64,000 bases of DNA from Salmonella enterica subsp. houtenae serovar Houten (lineage in GTDB: Bacteria; Pseudomonadota; Gammaproteobacteria; Enterobacterales; Enterobacteriaceae), in NCBI GenBank assembly GCA_900478215.1, contig LS483478.1:3348001-3412000 (forward strand). Direction: 5' to 3'. Under the pieces are notes generated by a model. That model worked only from the letters and a program-made list of their open reading frames with translations. It was not told the DNA's origin and searched no databases. A program made the position numbers and the translations under genes. Below, in pieces: positions 8,195 to 17,394 of the stretch. The first letter of the stretch is position 1, and each line of letters opens with the position of its first letter.

Positions 8195-9871
8195 ATGCAT
8201 CACGCCACCCCGCTTATCACCACCATTGTCGGCGGCCTTGTGCTCGCTTTTATTCTCGGCATGATTGCCAACAAATTGCGTATTTCTCCACTGGTGGGAT
8301 ATCTGTTAGCGGGCGTTCTGGCTGGGCCATTTACACCGGGATTTGTTGCGGATACCAAACTGGCGCCGGAGCTGGCGGAGCTCGGCGTTATTCTATTGAT
8401 GTTCGGCGTCGGGCTACATTTTTCACTGAAGGATTTGATGGCGGTAAAGTCTATCGCCATTCCCGGTGCCGTCGCTCAGATAGCAGTAGCGACGCTGCTG
8501 GGTATGGCGCTTTCCGCCGTGCTGGGATGGTCATTAATGACCGGCATCGTCTTTGGGCTCTGTCTGTCTACCGCCAGTACCGTCGTCCTGCTGCGCGCGC
8601 TTGAGGAGCGACAACTCCTTGATAGCCAGCGCGGACAAATCGCCATCGGCTGGCTGATTGTCGAAGATCTGGTGATGGTGCTGACGCTGGTCTTGCTGCC
8701 CGCCGTCGCCGGCATGGTGGAAAAAGGCGATGTCGGCATAGCCTCGCTGACGGTCGATATGGGGATAACCATTGGTAAAGTGGTGGCGTTTATCGCCATC
8801 ATGATGCTGGTCGGACGCCGCCTGGTGCCGTGGATTATGGCCCGCAGCGCCGCCACCGGCTCGCGCGAATTATTTACCCTTTCCGTACTGGCGCTGGCGT
8901 TAGGCATTGCGTTTGGCGCGGTAGAACTGTTTGACGTCTCTTTTGCGCTGGGCGCGTTCTTCGCTGGAATGGTGCTTAATGAGTCAGAGCTTAGTCACCG
9001 GGCAGCGCACGATACGTTGCCGCTGCGCGACGCATTTGCCGTCCTGTTTTTTGTTTCCGTCGGCATGTTGTTCGATCCGTTAATCTTGATCCAACAGCCA
9101 CTGGCGGTGCTGGCGACGCTTGCCATTATCGTCTTTGGTAAATCGATCGCCGCGTTTTTCCTGGTACGTTTGTTCGGCCACTCGCCGCGAACCGCGCTGA
9201 CCATTGCCGCCAGCCTGGCGCAAATCGGCGAGTTTGCCTTTATTCTCGCCGGACTCGGCATGGCGCTCAACCTGCTGCCGCAAGCGGGACAGAACCTGGT
9301 GCTGGCAGGCGCTATTTTGTCGATTATGCTTAATCCTGTACTGTTTACCCTGCTGGAGAAGTATCTGGCGAAAACCGAAACGCTGGAAGAGCAGACGCTG
9401 GAAGAGGCTATCGAAGAAGAGAAGCAAATTCCGGTGGATATCTGTAATCATGCCCTGCTGGTGGGTTTTGGTCGCGTCGGTAGTCTGCTGGGGGAAAAAT
9501 TACTGGCGGCGGGTATTCCGCTGGTGGTTATCGAAACGTCCCGTACCCGGGTGGATGAACTGCGCGAACGCGGGATTCGCGCCGTGCTGGGCAACGCTGC
9601 TAATGAAGAAATCATGAATCTGGCGCATCTGGACTGCGCCCGCTGGCTGTTGTTGACTATCCCCAACGGTTACGAAGCCGGTGAGATTGTCATCTCAGCG
9701 CGGAAAAAAAGCCCTGATATCGAGATAATCGCCCGCGCGCACTATGATGATGAAGTGGAATATATTACCGAGCGGGGAGCTAATCAGGTGGTGATGGGCG
9801 AGCGAGAAATTGCCCGGGCGATGCTGGAACTCCTTGAAACGCCGCCCGCGGGTGAAATCGTCGCCAGTTAA
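8195..9871 (+). CDS. ybaL: YbaL, CPA2-family cation/proton antiporter with RCK domain
   Basis: 558 residues. The N-terminal 390 or so residues form a Kef/CPA2-type membrane domain of about 12 helices (GLVLAFILGMIANKLRISPL at the start). A TrkA-N/RCK nucleotide-binding domain follows from about residue 415, with a Rossmann loop in ALLVGFGRVGSLLG and an acidic linker rich in Glu before it. Such proteins exchange K+ or Na+ for H+ under control of the RCK domain. Unlike KefB/KefC no ancillary-subunit gene is adjacent, so glutathione gating is not indicated. AAAGGAG upstream supports the start. Confidence 0.93.
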   Translation: MHHATPLITTIVGGLVLAFILGMIANKLRISPLVGYLLAGVLAGPFTPGFVADTKLAPELAELGVILLMFGVGLHFSLKDLMAVKSIAIPGAVAQIAVATLLGMALSAVLGWSLMTGIVFGLCLSTASTVVLLRALEERQLLDSQRGQIAIGWLIVEDLVMVLTLVLLPAVAGMVEKGDVGIASLTVDMGITIGKVVAFIAIMMLVGRRLVPWIMARSAATGSRELFTLSVLALALGIAFGAVELFDVSFALGAFFAGMVLNESELSHRAAHDTLPLRDAFAVLFFVSVGMLFDPLILIQQPLAVLATLAIIVFGKSIAAFFLVRLFGHSPRTALTIAASLAQIGEFAFILAGLGMALNLLPQAGQNLVLAGAILSIMLNPVLFTLLEKYLAKTETLEEQTLEEAIEEEKQIPVDICNHALLVGFGRVGSLLGEKLLAAGIPLVVIETSRTRVDELRERGIRAVLGNAANEEIMNLAHLDCARWLLLTIPNGYEAGEIVISARKKSPDIEIIARAHYDDEVEYITERGANQVVMGEREIARAMLELLETPPAGEIVAS

Positions 9872-9875
9872 GGGT

Positions 9876-9988
9876 TTGCCGGATGACAGCAAGCGCCTTA
9901 TCCGGCATGGAACGTCCCGCTTTACGTAGACCGCGCGGCCAGGCAATCAACGCCGGACGGCCCGATGCGCGCTGCGCCATCGGGCAAG
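9876..9988. repeat. REP pair between ybaL and gsk
   Basis: One REP palindrome (TTGCCGGATGACAGCAAG then CGCCTTATCCGGCA) follows the ybaL stop and a second of a different subtype (GCCCGATGCGCGCTGCGCCA then TCGGGC) ends just before the gsk stop. Together they fill the convergent gap as a BIME. Confidence 0.8.
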
Positions 9989-9993
9989 ACAGA

Positions 9994-11298
9994 TTAGCGA
10001 TCCCAGTACGACTCTTCCAGGCTGTCCTCACGCTCCGGTAACCCACGCGTCAGACGCGGAGAGTGTTGGTTCAGTACCTGATAACTGACACGGTTAGCAT
10101 ATTTACACACCTGCGCCAGCGACGAATAGGTCAGCCAGGTGAATTTGTGCTTACTGGAGTTCGGTACGTTGCTACGATGGTAACTGTTCGCCGTAATATC
10201 GTGCAGCAGCGCCGCCAGCGCGCCATCGCCCGCACCGTTGGTGTTCATGATTTTTTCCGGCCCGCCCATATACGGCGCAATATGCGAATAAACGCGCAGC
10301 GGATTAATACAATCTTTATGGCGCATTGCCCGGCTAAATTCATACTGGTTAAATTCAGCTATAGCCCCCGGCAGCAGCGGATGCTGGGTTTTACGTTTTG
10401 CTTCCTCTTCGGTGAAGCCTGCCATATATAACCCTATCGGCCCGGCGGTGCATAACACCAGGTCGACCCAGTCCAGCGCCTTATCCGCCGCCAGCAGCGG
10501 ATCGTTTTCGCCGGTCAGCGCTTCCGCTTCTTCTTCATTCATTGCCAGAATCGAGACATTCTCTTTAAGAAACGCCTGCCACCACTGCGGATTATCGGCG
10601 ATCACAAATTTGGTGCCCAGCGTCATGACAACCGGCACGTTATGCTTTTTCGCGTATTCGATCGCTTTCATCGTCGCGTCAGGCATTGGTTCGCCAGGCT
10701 TACAGCGCACCAGATATGAGGTCAACACCAGCGCGGAGGCCCCCGCGATCACCGCTTCCGGAATACTTTCCGCCCGTAGCTGATTCATATGGCCGGGGCT
10801 GATAGCGAAGGTACGCTCGCCGGATTCGCCAATCAGCGTGAAACAGCGGCCAATCGGGCCATCTACAGCTTGTAGATAATTCAGGTCAGTACGGCTGGAA
10901 GTATTACACAGGTAACGATAAGCGTAGCTGCCAATCTCAATGTTGCTGCACATCACGCCCAGTAACACCGAACGGTCATCCGCCAGTACCGAGTAGTTAT
11001 GCATCGTATTGCCTATGGTGCCGCCAGCAAACTGATGGGTGATCAGATTTTCCCGCGTCAGTTCCTGATACAGCTTCTCCGCCACCTCGTCTTCTATCAC
11101 CAGCGAATGCCCGGCGCTTAATCCATAGCGTGTAATAAAATCGTCATCCACTTTCGCCTCAATATCCACCAACGTCTGGTCGATACCAACGACCCAGGAG
11201 GCGTTGGTTTCCTGTTCTGGCTGAATTTGTTGCAACAACGGGTCACGCGCATTGACGGGAAAATAGTGTTTGGATTTACGTTTACCGGGAAATTTCAT
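9994..11298 (-). CDS. gsk: Gsk, inosine-guanosine kinase
   Basis: 434 residues, PfkB/ribokinase-fold kinase that phosphorylates guanosine and inosine to GMP and IMP in purine salvage. The C-terminal PfkB signature with the catalytic base is visible (MNTNGAGDGALAALLHD). The start at 11298 (MKFPGKRKSKHYF) gives the E. coli length; a 27-residue in-frame extension upstream has no family support. It is divergent from aes across about 150 bases, which should hold both promoters. Confidence 0.96.
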   Translation of the reverse strand: MKFPGKRKSKHYFPVNARDPLLQQIQPEQETNASWVVGIDQTLVDIEAKVDDDFITRYGLSAGHSLVIEDEVAEKLYQELTRENLITHQFAGGTIGNTMHNYSVLADDRSVLLGVMCSNIEIGSYAYRYLCNTSSRTDLNYLQAVDGPIGRCFTLIGESGERTFAISPGHMNQLRAESIPEAVIAGASALVLTSYLVRCKPGEPMPDATMKAIEYAKKHNVPVVMTLGTKFVIADNPQWWQAFLKENVSILAMNEEEAEALTGENDPLLAADKALDWVDLVLCTAGPIGLYMAGFTEEEAKRKTQHPLLPGAIAEFNQYEFSRAMRHKDCINPLRVYSHIAPYMGGPEKIMNTNGAGDGALAALLHDITANSYHRSNVPNSSKHKFTWLTYSSLAQVCKYANRVSYQVLNQHSPRLTRGLPEREDSLEESYWDR

Positions 11299-11450
11299 GA
11301 TTGTGCTTACGGATGAATAACGGAGCGCTGCATGGTAGCACATTCCCCCTGATGCGCGCGACGGGCGACGGCGTTTCAATATCAGACGACGAGATCGCAG
11401 TTTCTCCAGCCGCGTTTTTTACAATGGTTCACTTTTACAAGGAGCGTTTT

Positions 11451-12422
11451 ATGAAGCCGGAAAATAAAATTCCCGTACTCACCCGACTTTCAGACGAAAT
11501 GAAAGCCGTCGTGAACTTCCAGCAACCAGGCCTTCCCCCCTGGCCTGCCGATGGCGATATTGAGACCCAGCGTCAGTATTATCTTCTTGAGCGCCGTTTC
11601 TGGAACGCCGACGCGCCGCCCATGGCCACCCGCACCTGCGCCGTCCCTACGCCTTATGGCGATGTAACAACCCGGCTCTACTCGCCGCAGCCGACCAGTC
11701 AGGCCACCTTATACTATCTGCACGGCGGCGGATTTATCCTCGGTAACCTGGATACGCATGACCGGATAATGCGTCTGCTGGCGCGTTATACCGGCTGCAC
11801 CGTGATCGGTATTGATTATTCTCTGTCGCCGCACGCGCGTTATCCGCAGGCCATTGAAGAAACCGTCGCGGTATGCCGCTACTTTTCTCAACATGCCGAT
11901 GAATACTCGCTCAACGTGGAGAAGATCGGTTTCGCCGGAGATTCCGCAGGCGCCATGCTGGCGTTTGCCAGCGCGCTCTGGTTACGTGATAAGCAAATTC
12001 GCTGCGGTAACGTTATCGCGATTCTGTTGTGGTATGGGCTGTATGGGTTGCAGGATTCGGTAAGCCGCCGTCTGTTCGGCGGCGCGTGGGACGGCCTGAC
12101 GCGTGAGGATCTGGACATGTACGAAAAGGCCTATCTGCGTAACGAAGAAGATCGGGAATCGCCCTGGTATTGCCTGTTTAATAACGATCTGACGCGTAAC
12201 GTGCCGCCCTGCTTTATTGCCAGCGCGGAGTTTGATCCGCTCATTGATGACAGCCGCTTGCTGCACCAGACATTACAGGCGCACCGACAGCCCTGCGACT
12301 ACAAAATGTATCCCGGCACGCTACACGCCTTTCTGCACTATTCGCGCATGATGACAAGCGCCGACGATGCCTTGCAGGACGGCGCGCGCTTCTTTATGGC
12401 GAGGATTAAGACGCCGCGTTAA
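11451..12422 (+). CDS. aes: Aes, acetyl esterase of the HSL family
   Basis: 323 residues. Hormone-sensitive-lipase-type alpha/beta hydrolase: oxyanion-hole HGGGF near residue 90, nucleophile elbow GDSAGA with Ser165, acid Asp in the segment SAEFDPLIDD and His in GTLHAFLHY. It cleaves short-chain acyl esters; the E. coli enzyme also binds and inhibits the maltose activator MalT and alpha-galactosidase MelA. AAGGAG before ATG 11451 fixes the start; the longer frame from 11301 overlaps the gsk promoter gap. The 3' end overlaps the hemH stop by 4 bp, convergently. Confidence 0.94.
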   Translation: MKPENKIPVLTRLSDEMKAVVNFQQPGLPPWPADGDIETQRQYYLLERRFWNADAPPMATRTCAVPTPYGDVTTRLYSPQPTSQATLYYLHGGGFILGNLDTHDRIMRLLARYTGCTVIGIDYSLSPHARYPQAIEETVAVCRYFSQHADEYSLNVEKIGFAGDSAGAMLAFASALWLRDKQIRCGNVIAILLWYGLYGLQDSVSRRLFGGAWDGLTREDLDMYEKAYLRNEEDRESPWYCLFNNDLTRNVPPCFIASAEFDPLIDDSRLLHQTLQAHRQPCDYKMYPGTLHAFLHYSRMMTSADDALQDGARFFMARIKTPR

Positions 12423-13381
12423 CGGTACGGCGCCGTGAGTTTCAGCATCATATCAATATGTTCCGGCGTCGCGTTCAGCGCCGGAATATACGCATATTTT
12501 TTACCGCCCGCTTCAAGGAAAATCTCGCGGTTCTGTTCCGCTATCTCTTCCAGCGTCTCCAGACAATCCGCGGCAAATCCCGGACACATGACCTGAATAT
12601 GGCCCGTCCCCTTTTCACCCAACATTTTTAACGTTTCATCGGTGTACGGCGTCAGCCACGGCTCACGGCCAAAGCGCGACTGGAATGTCATCATTACCTT
12701 TTCCGGCGGCAGCTCCAATGCGGAAACCAGTTCGCGCGTGGTATCGCGACAGCGCTGCGGGTAGTCATCGCCTTCATCCGCATAACGTTGTGGAATGCCG
12801 TGATAGGAGAGCAGAAGTAAATCCGGCTCGCCGTGTCTGGCGAACGACTCACGCGCGCTTTTCGCCAGCGCATCGATATAAGCGCCGTCATCCGCGTAAT
12901 CGCGAATAAATGAGATACCGGGAATACGACGTTTACGCGCCAGTATCCGCCCCAGTTCGTCCCAGACTGCGCCCACCGTTGAGCAAGAGTATTGCGGGTA
13001 CAACGGTAGCACGACGATATGATCGACATCGCTTGCTAACAGTTCATCGACAGCGCTTTCCAGCGAGGGCGAGCCGTAGCTCATCCCCAGCGCGACGGGC
13101 GTGTCTGGCAGCCGCGCGGCCAGCGCCTGTTGCTGTTCGCGGCTATATACCATGAGCGGCGAACCGCCATCCATCCAGATAGATTGATAGAGTTTCGCGA
13201 CGCGCGGCGAACGCAGCGGTAAAATAACGCCGCGCAGTAGCGGCCACCATAGCAAACGAGGAGTATCCACCACACGTCTGTCGCTTAAAAATTGTTTGAG
13301 GTAGCGTTTTACCGCTTCGGGAGTAGGAGCATCTGGCGTGCCAAGGTTAGCCAGCAGGATACCGGTTTTCGTCTGACGCAT
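12419..13381 (-). CDS. hemH: HemH, ferrochelatase
   Basis: 320 residues. Inserts Fe(II) into protoporphyrin IX, the last step of haem synthesis, at the cytoplasmic face of the membrane. Family signatures seen: NLGTPDAPT near the N-terminus, the substrate-binding SYHGIPQRYADEGDDYP segment with its conserved His, TFQSRFGREPWLTPYT, and CPGFAADCLETLEEI near the C-terminus. It lies downstream of adk on the same strand with a REP between them. The protein has the normal E. coli length. Confidence 0.97.
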   Translation of the reverse strand: MRQTKTGILLANLGTPDAPTPEAVKRYLKQFLSDRRVVDTPRLLWWPLLRGVILPLRSPRVAKLYQSIWMDGGSPLMVYSREQQQALAARLPDTPVALGMSYGSPSLESAVDELLASDVDHIVVLPLYPQYSCSTVGAVWDELGRILARKRRIPGISFIRDYADDGAYIDALAKSARESFARHGEPDLLLLSYHGIPQRYADEGDDYPQRCRDTTRELVSALELPPEKVMMTFQSRFGREPWLTPYTDETLKMLGEKGTGHIQVMCPGFAADCLETLEEIAEQNREIFLEAGGKKYAYIPALNATPEHIDMMLKLTAPYR

Positions 13382-13469
13382 TGCCGCCTCTTATCTATTC
13401 AAATTGTTGATAATTGTAGCGGAAAAGCGAAGAAGAAAAACTAATTGCTGTGAAAGGCGCAAAGAGACA

Positions 13470-13539
13470 TTGCCTGATGGCGTGCAGCGTTAAGGCCTGC
13501 GGTCTTATAAGCCCGATAAGCATAACGCCATCGGGCAAT
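13470..13539. repeat. REP element between adk and hemH
   Basis: TTGCCTGATGGCGTGCAGCG and ATAACGCCATCGGGCAA form the two arms of a long REP-type palindrome about 70 bases across, in the gap after the adk stop. Confidence 0.75.
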
Positions 13540-13546
13540 TTACGGA

Positions 13547-14191
13547 TTAACCGAGGATTTTTTCCAGGTCGGCACGCACGTCGCCTACCGCCTGCGTCCC
13601 ATCGATTTTAGCGTATTTGGTGTTGCCCGCTTCCGCTTCTTTCTGGTAGTAGCCAATCAGTGGCGCGGTCATCTGATGATACTCCACCAGACGTTTGCGA
13701 ACGGTCTCTTCCTGATCGTCTTTACGGGTCGTCAGATCTTCGCCGGTGACGTCATCTTTGCCTTCCACTTTCGGCGGATTAAACTTCACGTGGTAAACGC
13801 GGCCAGAGGCGGCATGTACGCGACGACCAACAATACGGTCAACGATCAGTTCATCCGGTACGTCGAATTCCAGCACGTAATCCACCGCAATACCCGCCTC
13901 TTTCATCGCGTCAGCCTGCGGGATCGTACGCGGGAAACCGTCCAGCAGAAAACCGTTACGGCAATCTTCCTGGGCGATACGCTCTTTAACCAGCGCGATC
14001 ACCAGTTCATCGGTCACCAGTTTACCGGCGTCCATGATATCTTTCGCCTGTTTACCCAGCTCGGAGCCTGATTTCACTGCGGCGCGCAGCATATCGCCGG
14101 TGGAGATTTGCGGAATACCATATTTCTCCATGATGAACTGAGCCTGAGTTCCTTTACCCGCGCCCGGAGCGCCAAGCAGAATAATACGCAT
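13547..14191 (-). CDS. adk: Adk, adenylate kinase
   Basis: 214 residues, the size of long-form bacterial Adk. The P-loop GAPGAGKGTQ is at residues 7-16, the LID domain lies around 120-160 (GRRVHAASGRVYHV), and the DGFPRT motif is in the middle. It interconverts ATP plus AMP with 2 ADP and is essential. The LID lacks the four zinc Cys of Gram-positive forms, as in E. coli. MRIILLG at 14191 is chosen because it begins the first beta strand; the upstream in-frame ATG adds non-conserved residues. Confidence 0.98.
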   Translation of the reverse strand: MRIILLGAPGAGKGTQAQFIMEKYGIPQISTGDMLRAAVKSGSELGKQAKDIMDAGKLVTDELVIALVKERIAQEDCRNGFLLDGFPRTIPQADAMKEAGIAVDYVLEFDVPDELIVDRIVGRRVHAASGRVYHVKFNPPKVEGKDDVTGEDLTTRKDDQEETVRKRLVEYHQMTAPLIGYYQKEAEAGNTKYAKIDGTQAVGDVRADLEKILG

Positions 14192-14326
14192 TACGAAAAT
14201 CCCCTCAAAGGTTGTCGATATTTTTAAAAAAGCGCTAAACGATACCACCATCACGCATTTCGCTCAAGGAAGCAGCCCCGGGCTGAAACGGTTAACGGCG
14301 GGAAAATTGAAAATAAGGCGGGAAAA

Positions 14327-14416
14327 TGCCGGATAGCGGTGTAGACACCTTATCCGGCCTGAGATCGACGAGATGTTATAGGCCGGATAAGACGCTTTCG
14401 CGTCGCCATCCGGCAT
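14327..14416. repeat. BIME (paired REPs) between htpG and adk
   Basis: Two REP cores in opposite orientation: ATGCCGGATAGCGGTGTAGA/CACCTTATCCGGCC and then GGCCGGATAAGACGC/GCGTCGCCATCCGGCAT, separated by a short spacer. Confidence 0.85.
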
Positions 14417-14429
14417 CATATAACCGCTA

Positions 14430-16304
14430 TCAGGATACCAGCAGTTGGTTCATACGGCGGATAAACTGGTTCGGATCTTCCAGCGTGCCGCGTTCGGCAA
14501 ACAGCGCCTGATCCAGCAGCAGCTCGACCCACTCTTTAAACTGCGCTTCATCCTCGGTATCGGCAGTGCGTTTGACCAGCACATGATCCGGGTTGAGCTC
14601 AAAGATATATTTCACTTCCGGCACGGACTGACCGGCCGCGGCGAACAGTTTCGCCATCTGGGTGCTCATTTCATCCGCATCGGTGGTGACAATCGCCGGC
14701 GTGTCGGTTAAACGGTGCGTCAGACGCACTTCTTTCACGCGATCGCCCAGCAGGGTTTTGACTCGCGCCACGAACGGCTCAAGCGCCTTTTCCGCTTCTT
14801 TCGCGCTTTCGTCTACTTCATCCGCCAGTTTTTCAATGGACTCATCGGCTTTGGCGACCGACTGGAACGCTTTACCGTCAAACTCGGTCAGGTAGTTCAT
14901 CATCCACTCGTCGATGCGATCGGAGAGCAGCAGCACTTCGATGCCTTTCTTACGCAGCAGTTCCAGATGCGGGCTGTTTTTCGCCGCCGCATAGCTGTCT
15001 GCGGTGATGTAGTAGATTTTTTCCTGCCCTTCTTTCATCCGGGAGACGTAATCTTCCAGCGACACGGTCTGTGCGGAAGAGTCGGTATGGGTGGAGGCAA
15101 AGCGCAACAGTTTGGCAATCGCCTCCTGGTTGGCGTGATCTTCCGCCGGGCCTTCTTTCAGCACCAGACCGAACTGTTTCCAGAAGGTTTGGTATTTTTC
15201 CACGTCGTCTTTCGCCAGTTTTTCCAGCATTTGCAGAACGCGTTTGGTCAGAGCGCTGCGCAGATTACGCGTCACCGTGCTGTCCTGCAGGATTTCACGG
15301 GAGACGTTCAACGGCAGGTCATTAGAATCAATCAGGCCGCGCACGAAACGCAGATAGTTCGGCATGAACTGCTCGGCGTCGTCCATGATGAACACACGCT
15401 GGACGTACAGCTTCAGGCCATGTTTGTGATCGCGGTTCCACAGATCCCACGGTGCCTGCGACGGGATATACAGCAGGCTGGTGTACTCCTGCTTACCTTC
15501 CACGCGGTTGTGGCTCCAGGTCAGCGGATCGGTGAAATCATGCGCGATGTGCTTGTAAAACTCGTTGTACTCGTCGTCTTTAATTTCCGACTTGTTACGG
15601 GTCCACAGCGCCTGGGCCTTGTTGATTTTCTCCCAGGAAATCACGGTTTCGCCGTCTTTTTCTTCCCGTTTTTCAATCTCTACCGGCAATGCGATGTGAT
15701 CGGAATATTTGCTGATAATCGAGCGTACGCGCCAGTCATCGAGGAATTCATCTTCGCCTTCACGCAGGTGTAAGGTGATTTCCGTACCGCGGTCATCTTT
15801 GGTGATATCAGCAACGGTGTATTCGCCTTCGCCTGCTGATTCCCAGAACACGCCATTTTCCGGCTTGTCGCCTGCCGCACGGGTACGTACGGTCACTTTA
15901 TCGGCAACAATAAACGCGGAGTAAAAGCCTACGCCAAACTGACCGATGAGCTGGCTATCTTTAGCCTGATCGGACCCCATTGATTCGAGGAACGATTTGG
16001 TGCCGGACTTGGCAATGGTGCCTAAGTGGTCAATCACCTCATCGCGGTTCATCCCCACGCCATTATCGGCAATGGTCAACGTACGCTTATCTTTATCGAA
16101 AGAGACGCGAACACGCAGCTCGCCATCGCCTTCATACAGATCCGGGTTTGACAGAGCGCGGAAACGCAGCTTGTCCGCCGCATCTGAGGCGTTAGAGATG
16201 AGTTCACGCAGGAAGATTTCTTTATTGGAATAAAGAGAATGGATCATCAGATGCAGAAGCTGTTTAACTTCTGACTGAAAACCACGCGTTTCTTGTCCTT
16301 TCAT
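14430..16304 (-). CDS. htpG: HtpG, Hsp90-family chaperone
   Basis: 624 residues. GHKL ATPase domain at the N-terminus with ELISNASDAADKLR, DNGVGM and GQFGVGFYSAF motifs, then middle and C-terminal dimerisation domains. It lacks the charged linker of eukaryotic Hsp90. It remodels client proteins with DnaK. MKGQETRGFQSE at 16304 is the family N-terminus. A sigma-32 promoter lies about 60 bases upstream, as expected for a heat-shock gene. Confidence 0.98.
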   Translation of the reverse strand: MKGQETRGFQSEVKQLLHLMIHSLYSNKEIFLRELISNASDAADKLRFRALSNPDLYEGDGELRVRVSFDKDKRTLTIADNGVGMNRDEVIDHLGTIAKSGTKSFLESMGSDQAKDSQLIGQFGVGFYSAFIVADKVTVRTRAAGDKPENGVFWESAGEGEYTVADITKDDRGTEITLHLREGEDEFLDDWRVRSIISKYSDHIALPVEIEKREEKDGETVISWEKINKAQALWTRNKSEIKDDEYNEFYKHIAHDFTDPLTWSHNRVEGKQEYTSLLYIPSQAPWDLWNRDHKHGLKLYVQRVFIMDDAEQFMPNYLRFVRGLIDSNDLPLNVSREILQDSTVTRNLRSALTKRVLQMLEKLAKDDVEKYQTFWKQFGLVLKEGPAEDHANQEAIAKLLRFASTHTDSSAQTVSLEDYVSRMKEGQEKIYYITADSYAAAKNSPHLELLRKKGIEVLLLSDRIDEWMMNYLTEFDGKAFQSVAKADESIEKLADEVDESAKEAEKALEPFVARVKTLLGDRVKEVRLTHRLTDTPAIVTTDADEMSTQMAKLFAAAGQSVPEVKYIFELNPDHVLVKRTADTEDEAQFKEWVELLLDQALFAERGTLEDPNQFIRRMNQLLVS

Positions 16305-16358
16305 GTGGATAGACCTCAACAATGCCATTTTTAATGGTAAAAATACGTTGAGGGTGAG

Positions 16359-16385
16359 ATGGGGACAAGTGGGTGTGATTTCAAG
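16359..16385 (-). promoter_or_regulatory. Sigma-32 heat-shock promoter of htpG
   Basis: On the minus strand CTTGAA (16385-16380), a 15-base spacer and CCCCAT (16364-16359) match the heat-shock consensus, upstream of the htpG start and after the recR stop. Confidence 0.88.
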
Positions 16386-16414
16386 CGGAGGCCGCGAATG
16401 CCGCCTCCGTTTGT

Positions 16415-17020
16415 TCAGAAAATAATCTTATGGCGTCCCGCCAGTGAGTGGGACAGCGTCGTACCGTCGACCATCTCCAGTTCGCCACCAACCGGCACGC
16501 CGTGGGCGATACGGCTAGCTTCGACGCCATACTCCACGCACAGCTCGGCAATATAGTTCGCGGTAGCCTCCCCTTCAACCGTCGGGTTGGTCGCGAGAAT
16601 CAGCTCGCTGATTTTTTCTGACGCCAGTCGCTGTTCCAGACGATCGAGACCGATATCATCCGGCCCGATGCCGTCCAGCGGCGACAGGTGGCCCATCAGC
16701 ACGAAATACCGCCCGGAAAATTGCCCGGTCTGCTCAATGGCGTAGATATCCGCAGGACTCTCCACCACGCAAATCTGGCCGTTTTCCTGACGCCGCGGGT
16801 TCGAACAGATATTACAGATATCCTGCTCGGTAAAGGTGCGGCAATCGGCGCAGTGGCCGATTTCCGACATCGCCCGGGTCAGCGCCTGCGCCAGGCGCAT
16901 TCCGCCGCTGCGATCGCGCTGCAACAGGGTAAACGCCATCCGCTGCGCCGACTTAGGGCCGACGCCCGGCAGGCAGCGCAACGCTTCCATAAGCTGAGTT
17001 AACAGCGGACTGGTTTGCAT
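16415..17020 (-). CDS. recR: RecR, recombination mediator
   Basis: 201 residues. Helix-hairpin-helix region at the N-terminus (LPGVGPKSAQRMAF), a C4 zinc finger (CADC...CNIC), then a Toprim domain (ICVVESPADIYAIE) and the C-terminal GVPVGGELE Walker-B-like segment. RecR forms a ring with RecO and RecF that loads RecA on SSB-covered gapped DNA. Its ATG overlaps the stop of ybaB by one base (TGATG), which points to translational coupling within the dnaX-ybaB-recR operon. Confidence 0.97.
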   Translation of the reverse strand: MQTSPLLTQLMEALRCLPGVGPKSAQRMAFTLLQRDRSGGMRLAQALTRAMSEIGHCADCRTFTEQDICNICSNPRRQENGQICVVESPADIYAIEQTGQFSGRYFVLMGHLSPLDGIGPDDIGLDRLEQRLASEKISELILATNPTVEGEATANYIAELCVEYGVEASRIAHGVPVGGELEMVDGTTLSHSLAGRHKIIF

Positions 17021-17349
17021 CAGAATGGCATCTTAAAGCCTGGCGGCAGTTGCATACCGGAAGAGACGGAGGCCATCTTCTCTTTCTGCGTCTCTTCAAT
17101 GCGGCGCGCCGCATCGTTGAAGGCCGCAGCGACCAGATCTTCCAGCATCTCTTTGTCATCTTCCAGCAGGCTTGGGTCAATTTCCACGCGGCGGCAGTTA
17201 TGCGCGCCGTTGATGGTCACTTTCACCAGACCCGCGCCGGATTCGCCGGTCACTTCCAGTTGCGCAATCTCTTCCTGCATTTTCTGCATTTTTTCCTGCA
17301 TCTGCTGGGCCTGTTTCATCAGATTGCCCAGACCGCCTTTTCCAAACAT
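17020..17349 (-). CDS. ybaB: YbaB/EbfC nucleoid-associated protein
   Basis: 109 residues, YbaB/EbfC family DNA-binding protein that forms a tweezer-like dimer. The Met/Gln-rich N-terminal helix ([20 protein letters not shown]) is characteristic. Its gene lies between dnaX and recR in most proteobacteria, as here. The start at 17349 (MFGKGGLG) is chosen by family N-terminus. The stop codon overlaps the recR start. The precise role, nucleoid compaction or recombination support, is not settled. Confidence 0.96.
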
Positions 17350-17394
17350 AAATTCTCTCTCTTGATGGTTCACAATCGCAAGCCGGGCTTACGA

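Noticed and set aside
14715..15773. Long open frame antisense to htpG (about 350 codons)
   Set aside because: It lies entirely opposite a conserved gene, has His/Arg/Phe-rich composition typical of antisense frames of GC-rich genes, and has no RBS or family features.
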